This document shows, piece by piece, positions 16,859-24,731 of a stretch of 38,604 bases of DNA (positions are counted from its first letter, which is position 1; each line of letters starts with the position of its first letter). This stretch comes from Photobacterium sanguinicancri (GTDB lineage Bacteria > Pseudomonadota > Gammaproteobacteria > Enterobacterales > Vibrionaceae). The notes below the pieces were generated by a model. That model was not told the origin of the DNA, did no database searches, and worked only from the letters and a program-made list of their open reading frames with translations. Location: NCBI RefSeq assembly GCF_002265265.1, contig NZ_NOIF01000026.1, positions 1 through 38,604 of the forward strand, read 5' to 3'. The position numbers were made by a program, and so were the translations under genes.

Positions 16859-17122
16859 ATTTCGACCACGGCTTCTCTCCCTGTCAATTTCACTCTTGAA
16901 CCGCGTTATCTTTCTTGCCGTTAACCATTTCAAAGCAGCATAATTATCCGTACCAGGACTCATCAAAGTGAGACCCTCCCCTCAGAATAAGAACCGCCGT
17001 ATAAAAACCATACTGCATTGTCATACAAACTTAGCTAGCCATCACAATTTTCGCCCCGCAAATTATCTATATTGCATTTCGCATTAGACCTAAATAAAAA
17101 CCAAACCAGATTGGTGCTTAAA
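16859..17122. other. Intergenic region without recognisable gene
   Basis: The stretch between the catalase terminator and the YdcF-type gene has no convincing open frame, repeat or RNA structure. It presumably contains the promoter of the downstream gene in its AT-rich last 100 bases, but no clear -35/-10 pair stood out. Confidence 0.5.
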
Positions 17123-18214
17123 ATGAATAAAACACTTCTTGCCTTAGCCTTGGGTGGCTTACTTAGCTTTTCCTCTACGACTGTTATTGCATCTTCTCAA
17201 GAAAGTATTCAATCAAATGTTGAATACAGCCAATTCACGTCTAAACGTCAAGTTGTTGATCAGCTCTTAAGTGACGCTGTCACGGCATTTAAATCACCAG
17301 CCCGTATTTCTCATGCTGGCTTTACTGCAAAAATGCCAAGTAATATGGAGGTGGTAACAAACCGCCTACTCGAAGCCTATCAGCTTGAACCTTATCGCAC
17401 AGATCTATTGATCTCTGCTGCTAATGCTCAGATCTATAACAAAAATGCTGATCGTGCTATTGCCCTATTTGAACAAGTGTTAGATGTGGCACCGCAAGAT
17501 GTCGATGCGCACAGTTACCTTGCGGTATGGCAACACTTCAATGGCAACGAAGCTGAATCACAAAAACACATGAACACCCTAAAAGACCTGAATGAAGGTC
17601 GTGCGGCTGATATTCAACGTATTTTTGATACAGTGAATCGTATTGTTGCTACACCACTAAAAGAGACCTTAGGCAAAGAGCACAAGGGCAATACCGCCAT
17701 CATCACATTAGGTTATGCACTGAATCCTGATGGCAGCATGCATGAGATTTTGATTCAGCGTTTAGAAAAGACGTTAGAGTTTGCAAAAAAACAACCTAAT
17801 TCAATGATAGTGCTTACCGGTGGCGTACCGAAAAACCACAAGACCGAAGGCAAGTTAATGGCTGACTGGTTGGTTAAGCACGGCATTGCGCGAGACCGTA
17901 TTATTGAAGATAACTATGCTCGCAGCACAGTAGAAAATGCACTGTATAGTAGCTATGCACTGGCTCGCCATGACATAGACCACGCCACAATCATCAGTTC
18001 AGCGAGCCATGTCCGTCGTGGTCAAACATTGTTTGAAATTGCAAGCTGGCAGACAGGCCCGAAAGACATTACGTTCGATACAGTGTCCGCTGCAGATAAG
18101 CCATTAGATGATTTGAAAGTGCCAAGCAAAGGTGAATTGTTAGGTATTTATCGCGACGCATTACGCACATATGGTATGTGGAGTTACCGCTCGTACCCAT
18201 TAGAGCAACGATAA
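17123..18214 (+). CDS. YdcF/DUF218-family protein with N-terminal TPR-like region
   Basis: From ATG 17123 the protein has 363 residues and starts with a Sec signal peptide (MNKTLLALALGGLLSFSSTT, probable cut after VIAS). The first half is helical with tetratricopeptide-like repeats (RLLEAYQLEPYRTDLLISA, and NADRAIALFEQVLDVAPQD). The second half is the DUF218/YdcF fold: AIITLGYALNPDG, MIVLTGGVPKNHKTEGKLM, the acidic REIIED-like RDRIIEDNYARSTVENA, and IISSASHVRRGQTLFE. DUF218 proteins (SanA, YdcF, ElyC) act in envelope biogenesis or bind nucleotides; the fusion to TPR and export to the periplasm suggests an envelope role. An upstream TTG-type start at 17072 is unlikely because it would spoil the signal peptide. 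Confidence 0.83.
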   Translation: MNKTLLALALGGLLSFSSTTVIASSQESIQSNVEYSQFTSKRQVVDQLLSDAVTAFKSPARISHAGFTAKMPSNMEVVTNRLLEAYQLEPYRTDLLISAANAQIYNKNADRAIALFEQVLDVAPQDVDAHSYLAVWQHFNGNEAESQKHMNTLKDLNEGRAADIQRIFDTVNRIVATPLKETLGKEHKGNTAIITLGYALNPDGSMHEILIQRLEKTLEFAKKQPNSMIVLTGGVPKNHKTEGKLMADWLVKHGIARDRIIEDNYARSTVENALYSSYALARHDIDHATIISSASHVRRGQTLFEIASWQTGPKDITFDTVSAADKPLDDLKVPSKGELLGIYRDALRTYGMWSYRSYPLEQR

Positions 18215-18283
18215 ATAGTGTTGGTTAGCGCCCCTCGCTAATCCGCCGTTACATCGACAATCAGGTCGGCGATGAAACATAAA

Positions 18284-18316
18284 AAAGCCTCGCATCAATC
18301 ACTTGAGCGAGGCTTT
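18284..18316. terminator. Bidirectional intrinsic terminator
   Basis: AAAGCCTCGC (18284-18293) pairs with GCGAGGCTTT (18307-18316), with A-rich and T-rich flanks on the proper sides. It serves the convergent YdcF-type gene and the cobQ end of the cobalamin operon. Confidence 0.85.
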
Positions 18317-18359
18317 CTGCTATTTAGATAGCGCTATCATTAATTCATAATTGATGTGG

Positions 18360-19856
18360 TTAGTAATTTTTGCTTAATCTAGCATCAAATTTATCCGCCC
18401 ATTCGGGCCATAATTTCCCAAGATCCATGTACTGCTCTAGCGTGTCAGCCACACGATCAATGCCTTGTTCGCGCATTGCATCAAAATCAGGCGTTTGCGT
18501 CGCTTCTAACCCCGCCCACGACAAAATAGCGTCACAAGCTTCTTGCTGTTCAAAAATACCGTGAAGGTAAGTACCAAACACTTGGTTCTCAACACCAAAC
18601 TGCCCATCTGGACCATCAATTAACTGTACAGGCGCATCGTCAGTGATCCCCGAGGTAACACCCGCATGGATCTCATAGCCCCGCACGGGTACTGTTAACT
18701 GATTCGGCATGGTTAACGTACCTGTCGTTTGCTTCAACTGTTTGTTTTTGGCCAGTACCGTCTGTGTGGCTAAGTAACCCAGTCCATTACTCTCTCCCGC
18801 AGGACCTTCAATGCCTTCAGGATCGGCAATCTGCTGACCAAGCATCTGGTAGCCACCACAAATTCCCATTACTTTGCCGCCTAAGCGCAAGTGACGCTCA
18901 ATATTTTTATCCCAACCTTGCTCGCGTAAAAACGCCAGATCGCTACGCACACTTTTAGTACCAGGGATAATAATTAAATCAGCAGCAGGAAACGGTTGGC
19001 CTTTACCGACAAACTGTAAATTGACTTGTGGGTGCATGCGAAGCGGATCAAAGTCAGTATGGTTACTCACACGGGTTAACACAGGCACAACCACATTAAG
19101 CTGTTGCTCTGCGGCTTCAACTTGTTGGCTGTTAATCGCATCTTCTGCTTCAAGCATTAAGCCATGAAGATAAGGCAATACGCCCAAGACAGGCTTGCCC
19201 GTTTTCTCTTCTAACCAGTCTAAACCCGACTCTAATAGTTTTACATCACCGCGAAAACGGTTGATCACGAAGCCTTTTACTCTTGCCTGCTCCGATTCCG
19301 ACAGTAGCGCTAATGTGCCATATAAATGGGCAAATACACCACCGCGATCGATATCTGCAATGATAATCACTGGGATATCCGCTTCTTCTGCAAATCCCAT
19401 ATTTGCGATATCATTTTCACGCAGATTAATTTCTGCTGGGCTACCCGCCCCTTCAATCACGACGGTTTCATGTTCTTTTTGCAAAATAGCAAAAGATTCC
19501 ATCACAGAGTCCATTACCACTTTTTTATAACCGTGGTAGCTCACAGCGTCCATATCGGTGATGGCTTTTCCCTGAACGATAATTTGCGCACCAATATCAG
19601 TATTAGGTTTGAGTAATACAGGGTTCATGTGAACCGTTGGCTCAATGCGACATGCCTGCGCTTGTACCGCTTGCGCACGTCCAATTTCGCCACCATCTTT
19701 GGTTACAGCGCTGTTTAAGGCCATGTTCTGCGACTTGAATGGCGCGACATTGATTCCTTTCCGTGCCAATACACGGCAGAGGCCAGCGGTTAAGACACTT
19801 TTACCTGCATCAGACGTTGTGCCTTGCACCATTACCGCTTTGATTGTGGGTTGCAT
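18360..19856 (-). CDS. cobQ: Cobyric acid synthase (adenosylcobyric acid amidase)
   Basis: CobQ/CbiP transfers amide groups from glutamine to side-chain carboxylates of adenosylcobyrinic acid diamide in vitamin B12 synthesis. The start at 19856 ([20 protein letters not shown]) has an AAGGATTAAC ribosome-binding site and matches the family start; the frame is open for 12 more codons. Domains: an N-terminal dethiobiotin-synthetase-like ATPase with P-loop GTTSDAGKS, and a C-terminal class I glutamine amidotransferase with the nucleophile Cys in [11 protein letters not shown] and a catalytic His in [10 protein letters not shown]. Length of 498 residues is usual. It ends the cobU-cobC-cobQ run. 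Confidence 0.94.
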   Translation of the reverse strand: MQPTIKAVMVQGTTSDAGKSVLTAGLCRVLARKGINVAPFKSQNMALNSAVTKDGGEIGRAQAVQAQACRIEPTVHMNPVLLKPNTDIGAQIIVQGKAITDMDAVSYHGYKKVVMDSVMESFAILQKEHETVVIEGAGSPAEINLRENDIANMGFAEEADIPVIIIADIDRGGVFAHLYGTLALLSESEQARVKGFVINRFRGDVKLLESGLDWLEEKTGKPVLGVLPYLHGLMLEAEDAINSQQVEAAEQQLNVVVPVLTRVSNHTDFDPLRMHPQVNLQFVGKGQPFPAADLIIIPGTKSVRSDLAFLREQGWDKNIERHLRLGGKVMGICGGYQMLGQQIADPEGIEGPAGESNGLGYLATQTVLAKNKQLKQTTGTLTMPNQLTVPVRGYEIHAGVTSGITDDAPVQLIDGPDGQFGVENQVFGTYLHGIFEQQEACDAILSWAGLEATQTPDFDAMREQGIDRVADTLEQYMDLGKLWPEWADKFDARLSKNY

Positions 19857-19972
19857 TGTTAATCCTTGTTTTGCGCCTGATTTATCACTCAAGCACAGGA
19901 GCTACTGTTTATGTGCAGCAATTAATCATTTCAGTCTAGAGACTGAGGCGTACATTCTTTTCGTTCACGCAT

Positions 19973-20617
19973 TCACGATGAGGCAAACTGCTGACTAACG
20001 GGCCAGTGTAATTGCGGCCAATCTTCATTGTGTTCATCGTGAAAAATAGTAATTCGATAACGCGCGGCATAAGGCAATTGCAAACGTTGTAAATACCGAG
20101 CCGTTTGCGGCATTTCTAAAATATGGCGTAACAGTTGTCTCATGACCCCAGCATGGGTAATCAGCAACACTTTCTTCCCTTTATGATCAGTCAATAAGCG
20201 CTGCCATGCTTGAATAATCCTCAAATCAAATTCAGGCAACGTTTCTCCTTGATGGGGCGTATTATGCCAAGGATCTCGCCAAAACATATCCAGTTCTTGC
20301 TGATATGTTTGCCACAGTGTTTTATGCAGCTGACCATCCCAAACCCCGAAATCCAGCTCTTGCCACTGTTTATCAAGGTCCAATGGCGCAGATGTTAATG
20401 ATGAAAATGTATGGGCAAAATCGCTACAACGTTGCAATGGCGAACTTACAATTTGATCAACCTTTGTGATATCCGCAATAGCTTGGTGCATCTGATTCAA
20501 ACCTGTTGGCGTAATCGCAAAATCGGTATGACCTCGCAGACAACCATCACCTTCAGGTAGGCCATGACGTAATACATCCACTTGTGTCATCATGGTTTTG
20601 GCTTTAGTCGCTGACAT
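19973..20617 (-). CDS. cobC: Histidine phosphatase, probable alpha-ribazole phosphatase CobC
   Basis: The 214-residue protein belongs to the phosphoglycerate-mutase-like superfamily. The active-site motif is LRHGLPEGD, with a second Arg in RCSDFAHTF, an acidic general acid in WQELDFGVWDG, and the second His in LLITHAGVMRQL. In this position, between cobU and cobQ, it is most likely the phosphatase that removes phosphate from alpha-ribazole-5'-phosphate (or adenosylcobalamin phosphate) in nucleotide-loop assembly. The gene starts 22 bp after cobU. As a family member alone it could have other phosphatase substrates; context decides the name. Confidence 0.85.
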   Translation of the reverse strand: MSATKAKTMMTQVDVLRHGLPEGDGCLRGHTDFAITPTGLNQMHQAIADITKVDQIVSSPLQRCSDFAHTFSSLTSAPLDLDKQWQELDFGVWDGQLHKTLWQTYQQELDMFWRDPWHNTPHQGETLPEFDLRIIQAWQRLLTDHKGKKVLLITHAGVMRQLLRHILEMPQTARYLQRLQLPYAARYRITIFHDEHNEDWPQLHWPVSQQFASS

Positions 20618-20639
20618 TATTATCTCTTTATCTTATGGC

Positions 20640-21188
20640 TTAAACTGTACTGTCTTTTAGCACTTGCGGTAAGCCTGCAATCACAAATACCACTTTACCT
20701 GCCACTGCCGCTATTTCTTGATGTAGCCATCCACTTTCATCAACAAACTGACGAGAGACTTCCCCCATAGGAACAATACCTTGTCCGACTTCGTTGCTGA
20801 CCATAATAATACGCCCCGGCGCTTCAGCTATAGCCATCATTAAGTCTGACTTTCGATTTTTCCAAGGCACCTGATTCTTGGGATCAAATAAACAATTTGT
20901 TAACCAAAGCGTTAAACAATCCACCAGCAAACAATTGTCTGGCTGGCTATATTGGCGAATAACAGCGGCAAGATCTAATGGCTCTTCAACTGTCATCCAT
21001 TCAGAAGGTCGCTCTTGTTGATGACGTGCAATGCGCTCAGACATTTCATTATCGCCCGCCCCTGCTGTCGCGATATAGATAACGTCTTTACCTGTCGCCA
21101 GCGATTGGGCTTCCGCATATCGGCTCTTGCCAGAACGCGCACCACCCAATACAAGCTCTATTCCATTAAGGATCTTTACCTTACTCAC
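20640..21188 (-). CDS. cobU: Adenosylcobinamide kinase / GTP:adenosylcobinamide-phosphate guanylyltransferase
   Basis: The 182-residue bifunctional enzyme phosphorylates adenosylcobinamide and then attaches GMP. The P-loop is LVLGGARSGKSRYAE, followed by VIYIATAGAGDNEMSERIARHQQERP, which carries the His that takes the GMP, and by LLVDCLTLWLTN and VSNEVGQGIVPMG, all typical of CobU/CobP. It is the first gene of the minus-strand run and is divergent from the OB-fold gene across about 190 bp. cobS, often its neighbour in vibrios, is not next to it here. Confidence 0.94.
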   Translation of the reverse strand: MSKVKILNGIELVLGGARSGKSRYAEAQSLATGKDVIYIATAGAGDNEMSERIARHQQERPSEWMTVEEPLDLAAVIRQYSQPDNCLLVDCLTLWLTNCLFDPKNQVPWKNRKSDLMMAIAEAPGRIIMVSNEVGQGIVPMGEVSRQFVDESGWLHQEIAAVAGKVVFVIAGLPQVLKDSTV

Positions 21189-21380
21189 TGTTCGCCAACA
21201 CTACTTATTTCAAATCATGTGATTATTGTATTGATTTAACGACGAATGAGAAGCTAGCCGCTATTAATGCCGTTAAAAAAAGTGAAAAAAGTCTTATATG
21301 AACGAAATCTGAATACCTATCTCATCATTAATTCAGTTTGAGTGTTGTTTAATAGACACATCAACCAAGGAGAATAAATA

Positions 21381-21770
21381 ATGAAAATAACAAAACGTAC
21401 CCTACAAAAAACAATTATCGCTATCAGCACTGCACTTATCCTTGCGCCAACAGCCGCTCTAGCGGATAGCCATGACAAAAATGCCACAATCAATTACACC
21501 GGCCCTGTCGATACAGTGACAGTTTCAGAGCTACTCAACGACACCAGCATGTTTGCCGAGCGTAAAGCAGTAGTTGAAGGCGTATTGCTTCGTCAAGTCA
21601 ATGCAGATACTTACATTTTTAGTGACGGCACTAAAGAAATCCAAGTTGAACTTGATGATGACATCCATATGCCACAAGCGATAAATGCAGAAACAAAGCT
21701 ACGTTTATACGGTGAGTACGAAGGGGGAAATACACCTGAAATCGAAGTTGACCGCATTCAAGTTATTTAA
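21381..21770 (+). CDS. YgiW/YdeI-type OB-fold stress protein
   Basis: The 129-residue periplasmic protein has a signal peptide (KTIIAISTALILAPTAALA, cut before DSH) and then a single BOF (bacterial OB-fold) domain: TVSELLNDTSMFAERKAVV, EGVLLRQVNADTYIFSDGTK, EIQVELDDDI and LRLYGEYEGGNTPEIEVDRI. Proteins of this type, such as YgiW, help tolerance to peroxide, metals and cationic peptides. A strong AAGGAGAA ribosome-binding site precedes the ATG. It is divergent from cobU and monocistronic. Confidence 0.9.
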   Translation: MKITKRTLQKTIIAISTALILAPTAALADSHDKNATINYTGPVDTVTVSELLNDTSMFAERKAVVEGVLLRQVNADTYIFSDGTKEIQVELDDDIHMPQAINAETKLRLYGEYEGGNTPEIEVDRIQVI

Positions 21771-21822
21771 CTTCATAGTTCTAAATATTGCGAATAGCGA
21801 CAGCCTCTGAGATAGATCTTAA

Positions 21823-21851
21823 TTTTGCCACCTTACTGTAAGGTGGCAAAA
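21823..21851. repeat. Perfect inverted repeat downstream of the OB-fold gene
   Basis: TTTTGCCACCTTA (21823-21835) and TAAGGTGGCAAAA (21839-21851) form a 13-bp perfect stem with a 3-nt loop. Both strands have the T-run at the 5' side and A-run at the 3' side, the reverse of an intrinsic terminator, so it may be a protein site, an RNA-stabilising hairpin or a Rho-dependent end. Confidence 0.6.
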
Positions 21852-21881
21852 TCATGAGGTTAAAATACGGCCTGAAAGTAA

Positions 21882-21894
21882 GACATTTACTGTC
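21882..21894. promoter_or_regulatory. Candidate enhancer dyad for a sigma-54 activator
   Basis: GACA-TTTAC-TGTC is centred about 118 bp upstream of the predicted sigma-54 transcription start, the usual distance for binding of an NtrC-type activator such as the PrsR encoded at 24732. The dyad is short, so the assignment is tentative. Confidence 0.35.
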
Positions 21895-21978
21895 AGTTTT
21901 CTTTACAACAAAGCCTACAATATCACCCCCCCGAACCCCTCTACGGTTTAACCTTTTGATTTTATATTACTATTTTTA

Positions 21979-21994
21979 TGGCACTGAGCTTGCA
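21979..21994 (+). promoter_or_regulatory. Sigma-54 (RpoN) promoter
   Basis: TGGCACTGAGCTTGCA matches the RpoN consensus TGGCACG-N4-TTGCW at all but one of the specified positions, with the invariant GG (21980-21981) and GC (21992-21993) separated by exactly 10 bases. It points toward the 68-aa ORF and prsK. A sigma-54-type activator with a GAFTGA loop, PrsR, is encoded in the same cluster, so it is the likely activator (inference). Confidence 0.8.
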
Positions 21995-22213
21995 GTAACT
22001 ATTTGTACTTCAGAGGAAGTGACTCAATAACGAAACGGTATCGCGCCCAAAAGGTGCATTGATGCTTTTATCACCATTCTTAACTATAAGTCAGCGGGGA
22101 TAGGATTAAAGGTTACACTTAAATCAGAATAACAAAGCATACAGCGGCAGGAGCTCTACTTTCATGGAATTAAAGCTGTAAACTAGGTAACAAACTGTTT
22201 TATCGGGGGATTA

Positions 22214-22420
22214 ATGCTCAAACTATTATTCATATTAGCGCTTAATAGCCTCCCTATCTTATTGTTTATAACTAGTTTACTGCCAATTGAATGCAGTTCA
22301 TCTATAAACAGCTTACTTAATACTTTTTCTGATCAAGAAGTCAGTTGGTTTTGCGAAAATAGCGCCCACCAAAGCACGCAACAACGTACATTTGATAATC
22401 CATTCAAAAACACCCAATAG
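22214..22420 (+). CDS. Small membrane or secreted peptide (68 aa) under the sigma-54 promoter
   Basis: The ATG follows a strong GGGGGA ribosome-binding site six bases away. The peptide begins MLKLLFILALNSLPILLFIT, a signal-peptide- or membrane-helix-like stretch, then IECSSSINSLL and a polar C-terminal half with one more Cys (SWFCENSAH) ending FKNTQ. There is no PEP-CTERM tail and no family is recognised. It is the first open frame after the RpoN promoter and lies 176 bp before prsK. Whether it is translated is not proven; it could instead be part of a long leader. Confidence 0.5.
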   Translation: MLKLLFILALNSLPILLFITSLLPIECSSSINSLLNTFSDQEVSWFCENSAHQSTQQRTFDNPFKNTQ

Positions 22421-22545
22421 TCCCAACCATAGTTATTCCGCATCGACAGAATCAAATAAATAGTTTGGTTATGTTCTACGTGCATAAGTCTTTATTTGTC
22501 TATGATGAATAAAGAGTGCCATCCATCACGCTCAGCTCAAACTGC

Positions 22546-22578
22546 CTAGTTTCACTCTAGTTTCACTCTAGTTTCACC
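22546..22578. repeat. Three tandem 11-bp repeats before prsK
   Basis: The unit CTAGTTTCACT occurs three times head to tail (22546-22556, 22557-22567, 22568-22578), the last with one change (final T to C). The period is close to one turn of DNA, so all units face the same side of the helix. It ends six bases before the AAGGA ribosome-binding site of prsK. Confidence 0.85.
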
Positions 22579-22596
22579 AATGCAAGGACGCGTATT

Positions 22597-24669
22597 GTGA
22601 ATATTCTCGTTAGCAATTTAGGCTTTGCCTTTTCAGGTATTGGTTTTGTTTTCCTTTTTCTTTTGTTGCTCACAACCAAAAAGCAGAGTTTGCAAAAAAA
22701 ACTTCTCTACCTGATCTGCTTTTTCGGCGTGGTTTGGAGCCTCACCTCTTATAGCCAATTTACTGCGCAATGGGGGATAGCCCCTGTCTTACTCGCCGAA
22801 TCTTGTCTGAACATTGCATTGTTTTTACTACTTACTTCAAGTCTATCGAACCATCAAACACTGAACAGAGCCATTACTTCCTCCATACAGAGAGGTCTCT
22901 TAGCTGCATTACTCATCATGGCTTCATTAGCAGCAATACGGATGTTTTCACCGATTTTAAACCTAAAGCTGTTTCTGTTATTTCATCTTGGTCAGGCAAT
23001 TATTGGATTATGGGCAACTGAACAGCTCTACCGCCGAACACACCGCAGTGAAACATGGGCGATCAAACCTCTCTGTTTAGGGTTGGGCGTTTTCTTCGCC
23101 TATCATTTTGCCCTTTACTCAGATGCGCTACTAACGAGTTCAATTGAACGAGGCTTTTGGGTAGGTCGTGGTTGGATCGCGGTATTAGCAATTCCTCTCA
23201 TTTTATTAACGGCTAGACGTGTATCAAATTGGGGGAGCCGCGTTTATGTATCGCGTGAGGTCATTTATCACAGCACCTTACTTTTGGTTGCTGGTGGGTA
23301 TTTGTTAATCATGGCAATCGCAGGGTACTACCTGAAAATACAAGGGCAAGCATGGGGGTCCCTAGCCCAAAGCTTATTTTTCGCATTAAGTGGAATTGTC
23401 TTTGCGAGCCTTTTCTTATCAGAATCTTTTCGCAATAACCTTAAGGTATTCATCACTAAACACTTCTTTGCTAATAAATATGAATACCGTGTTGAATGGA
23501 TGAAAGTGGCTGAATTACTCGATAATCAAGACAACTCCCCCTATGACAGCGCACTTCAAGCTATGGTTAGGCCATTCGGTTGTGAGCAAGCGTTATTAGC
23601 CATTCAGGAAAATAATAAATTTAAAATAAAAGCGGATTATCAAACAGCAGATAACCACAGTGAAGCACAACAGTTACTCTCACACTTAGCGAACCCTGCC
23701 GTTGAGCATCAGTGGATTATTGATATACCGCAGCTAAAAAGTGGTGGTGAGAAAACGCCTTTTGAAATTAATACGCTAGAGCTTCCTACCAATCACCCTT
23801 TTTATTATGTTGTCCCACTAACCTGCTCTACTGGTGTGAAAGGCGTTTACCTACTGTCTAGGCCAACCTCCACTGACAGATTGAATTGGGAAGACCGTGA
23901 TTTAATGCGAGCAATCAGCATGCAGCTTTCGGTGTATCTAAATGTTTACCATACCAACCAAAAACTGGCAGAAAGTCGTCAATTCGATACGTTCAACCGC
24001 ATGTCTGCTTTTTTAGTGCATGATTTGAAAAATGTTATTGCCCAGCTTCAACTCATTAACAAAAATGCCGTTAAGCATAGACACAACCCCGAGTTTGTTG
24101 ATGATGCCTTCGAGACAGTAGAGTCTGCTGTTGGTCGTTTAAACAAAGTGCTACATCAACTCAATAATAAACGGCTAGAGAAACAACAAACCCAGTCAGT
24201 CAATATCATTGACACATTACAGACCGTTTGTGAGCACCGCGCAGTCTCCTTGCCCAAGCCAACACTGCAGTTCAATTCAACATCCAATGAGTCAGTGACC
24301 TATTATCATTTGTCTACTGATGCAGATCGATTAAGAAATATCTTCGGCCATTTGATCCAAAATGCACAAGATGCAACGCCACAAAAGGGCGAAGTCACCG
24401 TGAAAGCGGAATTAAAACCAGATTATTTTGTCATCGCCATTGAAGATAATGGCACAGGGATGTCACAAGATTTTATTGAATCACGGCTATTTAAGCCCTT
24501 TGATACCACTAAAGGCAACGCAGGAATGGGCATTGGTGCCTATGATGCTAAACAGTTTATTGAAGACCTTGGCGGCTATATCGAAGTTGATTCTACGCTA
24601 GGTAAAGGCACGCGTTTCCAAGTTTATTTACCCACAATAAACGAAAATCAAACCGTCATTGAAAAATAA
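22597..24669 (+). CDS. prsK: XrtA/PEP-CTERM system histidine kinase PrsK
   Basis: The 690-residue membrane sensor kinase starts at GTG 22597 with an AAGGA ribosome-binding site. Residues about 5-280 contain some eight or nine membrane helices; a GAF-like domain follows (about 300-450). The phosphoacceptor His475 lies in AFLVHDLKNVIAQLQ, and the ATP-binding domain has the N-box with Asn589 (HLIQNAQDA), DNGTG (617-621) and GNAGMGIG (about 640-647). This layout is that of PrsK, the kinase partnered with PrsR in exosortase/PEP-CTERM genomes. prsR follows 62 bp downstream. The signal sensed is unknown. The name rests on architecture and neighbours. Confidence 0.88.
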   Translation: MNILVSNLGFAFSGIGFVFLFLLLLTTKKQSLQKKLLYLICFFGVVWSLTSYSQFTAQWGIAPVLLAESCLNIALFLLLTSSLSNHQTLNRAITSSIQRGLLAALLIMASLAAIRMFSPILNLKLFLLFHLGQAIIGLWATEQLYRRTHRSETWAIKPLCLGLGVFFAYHFALYSDALLTSSIERGFWVGRGWIAVLAIPLILLTARRVSNWGSRVYVSREVIYHSTLLLVAGGYLLIMAIAGYYLKIQGQAWGSLAQSLFFALSGIVFASLFLSESFRNNLKVFITKHFFANKYEYRVEWMKVAELLDNQDNSPYDSALQAMVRPFGCEQALLAIQENNKFKIKADYQTADNHSEAQQLLSHLANPAVEHQWIIDIPQLKSGGEKTPFEINTLELPTNHPFYYVVPLTCSTGVKGVYLLSRPTSTDRLNWEDRDLMRAISMQLSVYLNVYHTNQKLAESRQFDTFNRMSAFLVHDLKNVIAQLQLINKNAVKHRHNPEFVDDAFETVESAVGRLNKVLHQLNNKRLEKQQTQSVNIIDTLQTVCEHRAVSLPKPTLQFNSTSNESVTYYHLSTDADRLRNIFGHLIQNAQDATPQKGEVTVKAELKPDYFVIAIEDNGTGMSQDFIESRLFKPFDTTKGNAGMGIGAYDAKQFIEDLGGYIEVDSTLGKGTRFQVYLPTINENQTVIEK

Positions 24670-24731
24670 GTCACTATACTTTTAATAAATCATCACACTT
24701 TTACAACACCACTTTTTAATGGAGTGTCGGA

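Larger units (their letters stand above)
21852..22213. other. Gene-free control region before the PrsK cluster
   Basis: About 360 bases with no credible protein gene. It holds a GACA-N5-TGTC dyad at 21882-21894, an AT-rich run at about 21954-21977 and a sigma-54 promoter at 21979-21994. The expected transcription start is near 22006, giving a leader of about 210 nt before the 68-aa ORF. No compact intrinsic terminator was seen in that leader, but a small RNA cannot be excluded. Confidence 0.6.

Noticed and set aside
21189..21380. Cobalamin riboswitch before cobU
   Set aside because: The gap is only about 190 bp, shared with a divergent gene, and no B12-box-like sequence was found.
21995..22213. 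Qrr-type or other sigma-54-dependent small RNA
   Set aside because: The leader has no conserved Qrr core (GGGTCACCTAGCC-type) and no intrinsic terminator that I can draw; a long 5' leader is the simpler reading.
22546..22578. CRISPR-like repeat
   Set aside because: The units are 11 bp and directly abutting, with no spacers.
22814..22980. Alternative-frame open reading frame inside prsK
   Set aside because: It is a shadow of the long prsK frame; codon pattern and ribosome-binding site support only prsK. The same holds for many short antisense frames in aroG, katA, cobQ and others.
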